A stretch of 64,000 nt of DNA from Pseudomonadota bacterium. Its GTDB lineage: Archaea; Thermoplasmatota; SW-10-69-26; JACQPN01; JAJPHT01. Where the stretch lies: assembly GCA_021325135.1 (NCBI GenBank), contig JAJPHT010000014.1, forward strand, positions 1 to 64,000, in the 5' to 3' direction. The position numbers and the translations under genes are program-made. Positions 59,388 to 64,000 of the stretch are shown here, one piece after another (position 1 is the stretch's first letter; each line of letters opens with the position of its first letter). The notes beneath the pieces are model-generated. The model did not search any database. It was not told where the DNA came from and was given only the letters and a program-made list of their open reading frames with translations.

Positions 59388-59794
59388 GCGTCGGGCTCGT
59401 CCTCGCGGTGCTCGCGCTCGTCGTCACCGTGCGCATCTACAACGACCGTCTGGATCGTCTCCGCGAGGAGCTTCGCAGCGTCGCGTCCTCGCGCCAGTCC
59501 CTCGCCGCGTCCCACGACCGCCTCACGGCCCAGTGGGCGCCGCTCCTCTCGCGCTATCCCTACGACCCGCGCCGCTTCCGCTTCGTGGGCTCTCCCGTGG
59601 ACGGCGTGCAGTTCGAGGAGGACCGCGTCGTCTTCGTGGAGTTCACGGAGGGCGTCGACCTCGGCCCCGAGCAGCAGCGCGTGCGCGACCTCGTGCGCGC
59701 GGGCCGCGTCGAGTGGCTGGAGGTCCCGCTGGAGGCGCCGCCGACCCCCGAGCCCGCGCCGCCCGCGACGGACCCGTGGTCGCACACGCCCTGA
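59366..59794 (+). CDS. Holliday junction resolvase-related protein (Endonuc_Holl family)
   Basis: 142 aa, GTG start. One N-terminal membrane helix (PFIAVSVGLVLAVLALVVTV), a short coiled coil, then YDPRRFRFVGSPVDGVQFEE, DRVVFVEFTEG and QQRVRDLVRAGRVEWLEVPL, the pattern of predicted endonucleases related to archaeal Holliday junction resolvases (RecB-like fold with Asp, Glu and a downstream Lys/Thr). The Lys of the E-x-K motif appears replaced (EFTEG). Overlaps the glycosylase gene by 22 bp, so both may serve DNA repair. Confidence 0.75.
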   Translation: MDPFIAVSVGLVLAVLALVVTVRIYNDRLDRLREELRSVASSRQSLAASHDRLTAQWAPLLSRYPYDPRRFRFVGSPVDGVQFEEDRVVFVEFTEGVDLGPEQQRVRDLVRAGRVEWLEVPLEAPPTPEPAPPATDPWSHTP

Positions 59795-60343
59795 TCAGGC
59801 GCCCTGCTGCGCGCGCCGCTTCGCCAGCTCGCTCGCGAGGGTCCTGCGCTCCGCGGGCGCGCCCTTGGGCTGCACCACCAGCGCGAGCACGTCCTCCGGC
59901 CCCTGCGCCCACACGCGCAGCGGCTCGCCCGCGGGCGCGAACCCCCAGTGGCCAGGCTCGACGCGGAGCGCGTCCCCGTTCTGCGCGAAGAGGAGGCCGT
60001 GCCCGCGCAGCACGAGGATCACGCGCTCGCTCTCGGGGCCCGTGTCCAGCCTTCGTCCTCCTGCGATGGAGAGCGCCGCCGCCAGCGTCGTCGCGCTCTC
60101 GTGGAGCGGCCGGAACGCGTTCCCGCGCAGCAGCGGATCGACCACGACCTCGCGCCCATCGCCGGGCGCCGCGCGGCTCGCGTAGGCGAAGCGCGTCGCG
60201 TCGGGCAGCGGCATCACGATCTCGCACCCCTGCGGCGCGGCGCCGCCTGCGGGCAGGTGATAGCAAAGCGCGGCGGGCGTCCCGAAGGCGGGCGCCGTCG
60301 CGTCGGGCGGGGGCAGCGGGCGCGCGGCGGGGAGCGTCTCCAC
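59795..60343 (-). CDS. Cupin-domain protein
   Basis: 182 aa with one cupin barrel in the C-terminal part: FRPLHESATT, VILVLRGHGLLF, LRVEPGHWGFAPAGEPLRVWA. A metal site is plausible from His and Glu but the standard pair of motifs is only partly kept. Cytosolic. Divergent from the RidA gene across a shared promoter region. Function not assigned. Confidence 0.7.
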   Translation of the reverse strand: METLPAARPLPPPDATAPAFGTPAALCYHLPAGGAAPQGCEIVMPLPDATRFAYASRAAPGDGREVVVDPLLRGNAFRPLHESATTLAAALSIAGGRRLDTGPESERVILVLRGHGLLFAQNGDALRVEPGHWGFAPAGEPLRVWAQGPEDVLALVVQPKGAPAERRTLASELAKRRAQQGA

Positions 60344-60366
60344 GGCGGGGGCAGCCCCGGCGCGGG

Positions 60367-60379
60367 CCTAAGGGCTTTT
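60367..60379. promoter_or_regulatory. Divergent promoter of cupin and RidA genes
   Basis: CCTAAGGGCTTTT: plus-strand box 25 nt before the RidA start at 60404 and, read on the minus strand, AAAAGCCCTTAGG 24 nt before the cupin start at 60343. Confidence 0.45.
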
Positions 60380-60403
60380 CCCCTGGGCGCGGCTCCAGCC
60401 TCG

Positions 60404-60862
60404 ATGAACCCCGAGGAGAACCTCGCCAAGCTCGGCCTCGCCCTGCCCGCGCCCGGCAAGCCCGTCGCCGCCTACGTGCCCACCGTCCGCACGGGGAGCC
60501 TCGTCTACGTCGCGGGGCAGCTCCCCTTCGTCGAGGGCAAGCTCCCCAAGACGGGGCGCCTGGGGGAGAACGTCAGCATCGAGGAGGGGCAGATGTTCGC
60601 GCGCCAGTGCGTGCTCAACGGCCTCGCGGTTCTCAAGGCCGAGATCGGCGACCTGCGCAAGGTCAAGCGCGTCGTGCGCGTGGGGGCCTTCGTCGCGTGC
60701 GCCGACACCTTCGCGGACCAGCCCAAGGTCGCCAACGGCGGCAGCGAGCTTCTTCAGCAGGTCTTCGGAGAGAAGGGGCGCCACGCGCGCGCCGCCGTGG
60801 GGACCAACGCGCTGCCGCTGGGCGCGCCCGTCGAGATCGAGTTCCTCTTCGAGGTGGAATAA
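60404..60862 (+). CDS. RidA/YjgF-YER057c family protein
   Basis: 152 aa. The type with an extra N-terminal part (NPEENLAKLGL) and conserved LVYVAGQLPF, QCVLNGLAVLKAEIGD and ARAAVGTNALPLGAPVEIEF. RidA proteins hydrolyse reactive enamine/imine intermediates from PLP enzymes. The conserved Arg of canonical RidA (SRxxxxV) is present as ARAAVG. Divergent from the cupin gene. Confidence 0.88.
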   Translation: MNPEENLAKLGLALPAPGKPVAAYVPTVRTGSLVYVAGQLPFVEGKLPKTGRLGENVSIEEGQMFARQCVLNGLAVLKAEIGDLRKVKRVVRVGAFVACADTFADQPKVANGGSELLQQVFGEKGRHARAAVGTNALPLGAPVEIEFLFEVE

Positions 60863-60863
60863 G

Positions 60864-61268
60864 TCAGACCGCCGCGCCGCAGCGGTCGCAGAACTGCGCG
60901 CCGGGGCGCGCGACGCGGCCGCACGCGGCGCACGCGGGGCCCGAGCCCTGCGGCCGCGCGTCCTCGGTCCACCCCTCGCGGGCGGCGCGCGCCGAGACCT
61001 CCAACGCGGGGGCCGTCTCGCGGGCGACGTAGCGCGAGGCCGGACCCAGGTAGGCCCACCACGTGGCCTGGAAGCCGCCGCCGAGCAGCAGGATGCCGAG
61101 GAAGATCGCGGGAGTGACCCCGAAGGCCGGGTCGTTGGTGAGAACCGGCGCAGGCTCCGTGGCCGCCTGCACAAACCGCACGAGCACGTAGCCGAAGCAC
61201 AGGACGCCCAGCGCCAGCAGGACGGGGCCAACCACGCGGAGGACGCGAGCCCCCTGGGGGGATGCCAT
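60864..61268 (-). CDS. Two-TM protein with C-terminal zinc ribbon
   Basis: 134 aa: two membrane helices (about 11-34 and 52-72) followed by a cytoplasmic zinc ribbon CAACGRVARPGAQFCDRCG at the very end. Same plan as the protein at 45392-45886 but with one ribbon. Function unknown. Confidence 0.7.
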   Translation of the reverse strand: MASPQGARVLRVVGPVLLALGVLCFGYVLVRFVQAATEPAPVLTNDPAFGVTPAIFLGILLLGGGFQATWWAYLGPASRYVARETAPALEVSARAAREGWTEDARPQGSGPACAACGRVARPGAQFCDRCGAAV

Positions 61269-61341
61269 CGGCCAGGCAAGCCCCGGACGTAACAAGAAGG
61301 TGCGCACGCCCGATGGGGCCGGCCCCCGCCCGTCCTCACAG

Positions 61342-61350
61342 CCTTTATCT
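61342..61350 (+). promoter_or_regulatory. TATA box of the FkbM methyltransferase gene
   Basis: CCTTTATCT, 27 nt before the ATG at 61377. Confidence 0.55.
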
Positions 61351-61376
61351 GCCTCTCCTGTGGTCGCGCCGCGACG

Positions 61377-62192
61377 ATGGCCGCGACGCAGCAGGCTCCC
61401 GCCCGGGAGCCGGACCGGGAGATGCGCGCCTACATGGCGATCACGCGCAGGCTCCCCAAGGTGTTCGGCGTCGGCGCGTTCGCCAACGTGCTCAAGCGCC
61501 TCTACGCGCGCAAGCCGCGGGCGCCCGTCGTGTGCGAGGTCCACGGCGCGCGGATGCTCCTCGACCCCAACGACGAGTTGGACCGCGAGCTGATCTTCAC
61601 GCCGCAGCTCTACGACCGCGAGATGCTGGACTTCCTGCGCGCGGCGCTGAAGCCGGGCGACGCGTTCCTCGACGCGGGCGCGCACGTGGGGGGCTTCACC
61701 GTCGTGGCCGCGCCCCTCGTGGCGCCGGGCCGCGTGCTGGCCGTGGACGCGGACCCGCACGTCTTCTCCATCCTCCGGCGGAACGTCGAGATGAACAAGC
61801 TCTCCAACGTCGCGCTGGCGAACGTCGGGCTCTCGGACAAGCGCGAGCGGCTGAGGTTCCACCGCGGCGACGAGGGGCTGCGCGGCGTCTCGAACTTCAT
61901 CGACGGCACCGGCGAGAGCGAGCTGGACCTCAAGCCCCTGGCGGAGGTCGCGGCGGAGCACGGCTTCGAGAGCTTCGCGGGCGTGAAGATCGACATCGAG
62001 GGGTTCGAGTTCCGCGTGCTGAGGCGCTACCTGGAGGACGTGCCGCGGGAGTGCTGGCCCCGCTTCTTCATCGTCGAGCGCCTGCCGCACCTCGTCGAGA
62101 GGGCGGGCGGCGACGTCGTCGAGCTTCTCCGGTCAAAAGGGTACGAGGTCCGCTGGAGCCGGGCGGCGGACCACGTCATGGCGCTGCCCTGA
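61377..62192 (+). CDS. FkbM-family SAM-dependent methyltransferase
   Basis: 271 aa. The SAM-binding DAGAHVGGFTVV (near 97-108), VLAVDADPHVFSILRRNVEMN and VKIDIEGFEFRVL (the FkbM signature). FkbM enzymes methylate hydroxyl groups of sugars, polyketides or glycans. No other biosynthesis genes adjoin it. The 100 bp after it is GC-rich and featureless. Confidence 0.88.
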   Translation: MAATQQAPAREPDREMRAYMAITRRLPKVFGVGAFANVLKRLYARKPRAPVVCEVHGARMLLDPNDELDRELIFTPQLYDREMLDFLRAALKPGDAFLDAGAHVGGFTVVAAPLVAPGRVLAVDADPHVFSILRRNVEMNKLSNVALANVGLSDKRERLRFHRGDEGLRGVSNFIDGTGESELDLKPLAEVAAEHGFESFAGVKIDIEGFEFRVLRRYLEDVPRECWPRFFIVERLPHLVERAGGDVVELLRSKGYEVRWSRAADHVMALP

Positions 62193-62292
62193 GCGCCTCC
62201 GGACCCCGGGGGCGACGGGAGCGCGCCTCAGCCTCCGAGCGCGCGGCCCGGGCCCCCGGGGCGGAGGGCCTCCGATGGCAACACCTTCAGCG

Positions 62293-62475
62293 TCAGTTGA
62301 GCGCGGCCTCCACGTGGGCCACGACGCCCAGGCTGGCCACGCGGGCGCGAAGCTCGTCCCGGCACGCGAGGCACGGGGGCGACGCGCCGCCGCAGAGCGG
62401 GCAGCCGGACACGCTGCCGATCTCGCCGGAGCGCGGCCCGCGCCGCAGGAGCGAGAAGGAGGCGAGCGCCCTCAA
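62293..62475 (-). CDS. Zinc-ribbon microprotein B
   Basis: 60 aa if started at the TTG at 62473-62475, which overlaps the stop of the upstream microprotein as TTGA. The core is CPLCGGASPPCLACRDELR (two CxxC pairs 7 residues apart), followed by a helix (VASLGVVAHVEAAL). Paralog of the preceding gene. Probably a metal-binding protein. Confidence 0.6.
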   Translation of the reverse strand: MRALASFSLLRRGPRSGEIGSVSGCPLCGGASPPCLACRDELRARVASLGVVAHVEAALN

Positions 62476-62600
62476 GCCCGCACCCCCGAGGCCGCGCGGG
62501 CGCACAGGTTGCACAGGGCGCCGCTCCCCCCGAGGCCGGGGCAGAAGGGGCAGGAGGTCCGGGCCGCCGCGCGGGGGAGGAAGGGGTTGTGGAACGTCAT
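62472..62600 (-). CDS. Zinc-ribbon microprotein A
   Basis: 42 aa from the ATG at 62598-62600: MTFHNPFLPRAAARTS then CPFC, nine residues, CNLCARAASGVRA. One compact four-Cys zinc knuckle. Has its own TATA-like box 25 nt upstream and overlaps gene B by 4 bp. Too short for standard gene calls, but promoter, paralogy and the overlap support it. Confidence 0.6.
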   Translation of the reverse strand: MTFHNPFLPRAAARTSCPFCPGLGGSGALCNLCARAASGVRA

Positions 62601-62624
62601 CGAGGACGGACCACGGGGGGAGGG

Positions 62625-62633
62625 GGTATAGCC
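62625..62633 (-). promoter_or_regulatory. TATA box of the zinc-ribbon pair
   Basis: GGCTATACC on the minus strand, 25 nt before the ATG at 62600. Confidence 0.5.
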
Positions 62634-62786
62634 TGGGTTGAACCCCCTTGGACGATGTCCGCGACCGTTTCGCGAGAGCGTATTCTCTCGTGGAACTGCG
62701 AGGGCGGGGGGCCCTTCCAGCCGCAGGCGGGCGAGGTGGTCCCCGCAGACATCGGCTTCTTATCGGGGAACCCGATTGGCAGCGCC

Positions 62787-63944
62787 ATGGAGTTCGCCAT
62801 CACCGAGGAGCAGAAGCTGCTCCGCCAGACGGTGCAGGAGTTCGTCGCCAAGGAGATCAGCCCCCACGTGGAGGCGTGGGAGGAGAAGGGCGACGTGCCG
62901 GACTCGGTCTTCCGCAAGCTGGGCGAGATCGGCCTCCTGGGCGCGCCCATCCCCGTGGAGTACGGCGGCGCGGGGCTCGACGCGGTCACCTACGCGATGC
63001 TCACCGAGGAGCTTGCCAAGGGGTGCTCCTCCCTGCGGACGACCATCAGCGTCAACACCTCCCTCTTCGGGATGAACGTCCTCCTCTTCGGCAGCGAGGC
63101 GCAGAAGAGGTTCTATCTGCCCAAGATCAGCAGCGGCGAGAAGCGCGGCGCGTGGGCCCTCACCGAGCCCCAGAGCGGCAGCGACGCCGCGGGCCTGCGC
63201 ACCACCGCGCGCAGGAAGGGGGACCACTGGGTCCTCAACGGCCACAAGATGTGGATCAGCGACGGGGGCAAGGCGGACTACCACGTCGTCTACGCGCGCA
63301 CCGACGAGTTCGATCCCAGGACGAAGCGCAACCACATCGCGACGTTCGTCGTCCACAAGGACGACCCCGGGTTCAAGGTGGGCAGCGTCGAGAGCAAGAC
63401 GAAGCTGGGCCTGCGCGCGAGCCCCACGGCGGAGCTTCTCTACGAGGACTGCACGATCCCCGCGGACCGCATGCTCGGCAAGCCCGACTCGGGCTGGGAG
63501 CAGGCGAACAAGATCCTCAACGGCGGCCGCCTCAGCGTCGCCGCGGGCGCGGTGGGCATCGCGCAGGCCGCGCTGGACGCCGGCATCGCCTACGTGAAGA
63601 GCCGCGAGGCGTTCGGCAAGAAGATCGGCGAGTTCCAGCTGGTCAAGGAGCACGTCGCGTACATGACGCTGGAGGTGGAGACGATGCGTCTCCTCGTCTA
63701 CAAGGCGGCGTGGATGAAGGACCAGGGGCTGGACAACCGCCTCGCGGTCTCCCTGGCCAAGCTCCACGCCGGCGAGGCGTGCACGCGCGTCACCGAGCGC
63801 GCCGTGCAGCTTCACGGCGGTAACGGCTTCTCGGGCGAGTACCCCGTGGAGCGCTACTGGCGCGACTCCAAGATCATCGGCATCTACGAGGGGACCAACG
63901 AGATCCAAAAAATCATCGTCGCGGGAGAAGTGCTCGATCGCTGA
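62787..63944 (+). CDS. Acyl-CoA dehydrogenase
   Basis: 385 aa. TEPQSGSDAAGL and MWISDG at the flavin site, AFGKKIGEFQLVKEHVAYM, and catalytic Glu368 in IYEGTNE. Third acyl-CoA dehydrogenase of the window; it resembles butyryl/short-chain enzymes. TATA-like CTTCTTATCGG at 62756-62766, 21 nt before the ATG, supports this start over the upstream in-frame ATG at 62589. Confidence 0.92.
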   Translation: MEFAITEEQKLLRQTVQEFVAKEISPHVEAWEEKGDVPDSVFRKLGEIGLLGAPIPVEYGGAGLDAVTYAMLTEELAKGCSSLRTTISVNTSLFGMNVLLFGSEAQKRFYLPKISSGEKRGAWALTEPQSGSDAAGLRTTARRKGDHWVLNGHKMWISDGGKADYHVVYARTDEFDPRTKRNHIATFVVHKDDPGFKVGSVESKTKLGLRASPTAELLYEDCTIPADRMLGKPDSGWEQANKILNGGRLSVAAGAVGIAQAALDAGIAYVKSREAFGKKIGEFQLVKEHVAYMTLEVETMRLLVYKAAWMKDQGLDNRLAVSLAKLHAGEACTRVTERAVQLHGGNGFSGEYPVERYWRDSKIIGIYEGTNEIQKIIVAGEVLDR

Positions 63945-63973
63945 GGCGATCTCGCACTTCTCCCGTCGACGGG

Positions 63974-63994
63974 CTCAGCCGCTTCGCGGCTGAG
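63974..63994 (+). terminator. Hairpin after the last acyl-CoA dehydrogenase gene
   Basis: CTCAGCCGC-TTC-GCGGCTGAG: a perfect 9-bp stem 30 bp after the stop. No T-run follows within the window, so termination is a guess. Confidence 0.4.
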
Positions 63995-64000
63995 GTACTG

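Overview
The window comes from a GC-rich archaeon (roughly 70% GC by eye, not computed). The archaeal markers are a class I lysyl-tRNA synthetase, a class I (archaeal) CCA-adding enzyme, EndoMS/NucS, a TrmB regulator, an archaellum/pilus ArlJ-type protein, a mevalonate-branch decarboxylase, an archaeosortase and an archaeal wHTH. Many genes also have TATA-like boxes only 23-30 nt before the start codon, as expected for leaderless transcripts. Three acyl-CoA dehydrogenases, a biotin carboxylase/carrier pair and a membrane cupredoxin suggest an aerobic heterotroph degrading fatty or branched-chain acids. A high-GC Thermoplasmatota lineage is my best guess, at low confidence.

Layout. 1-2.3 kb: end of an ArlJ/TadC-like gene, a HAD phosphatase and a mevalonate decarboxylase. 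2.3-10 kb: mostly minus-strand secreted proteins, EndoMS, a HAD-IB hydrolase, and a membrane-spanning regulator with two cytoplasmic winged helices next to a secreted partner. 10-17.8 kb: GST-like protein, lysS, a GT-C glycosyltransferase, a cation/proton antiporter and an Asp-box lipoprotein. 17.8-18.05 kb: tRNA-His followed by a second copy of its 3' end. 18-25.8 kb: small membrane proteins, a cupredoxin, a SWIM/SNF2 helicase with a C39-like and an EEP-family gene, and TrmB. 25.8-28.7 kb: an operon of a VTT-like membrane protein, a PaaK/CapK-like ligase and a DUF3419/BtaA-like transferase. 28.8-35.4 kb: hydrolase, membrane metalloprotease, Nudix-like, SDR, a pilin-like cluster, DUF1761, DUF1697 and VOC proteins. 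35.6-44.9 kb: acyl-CoA dehydrogenases, a KefB-like antiporter, an HTH/ankyrin pair around a palindrome, and a biotin carboxylase-BCCP-dehydrogenase operon.

45-53.4 kb is a cell-surface region. It holds a PGF-pre-PGF surface protein, a large palindromic array beside a wHTH gene, a PEF-CTERM-like protein, an archaeosortase and an EpsI-like partner. 53.4-56.1 kb carries thpR followed by an unusual gene in which a PAP2-type membrane domain is fused to a complete CCA-adding enzyme. 56.2-64 kb: membrane protein, LVIVD lipoprotein, 8-oxoguanine glycosylase plus a Holliday-resolvase-related protein, cupin, RidA, FkbM methyltransferase, two overlapping zinc-ribbon microproteins and a third acyl-CoA dehydrogenase.

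Coding density is high with many 1-4 bp overlaps. No gap between called features exceeds about 300 bp, and I saw no CRISPR array, insertion sequence or rRNA. The points most worth follow-up are the PAP2-CCA fusion, the archaeosortase locus, the DUF3419 operon, the palindromic array at 48.8 kb, the tRNA-His 3' duplication, and a dispersed AT-rich word (TGATATCA/TGATAGC) that overrides local codon choice.
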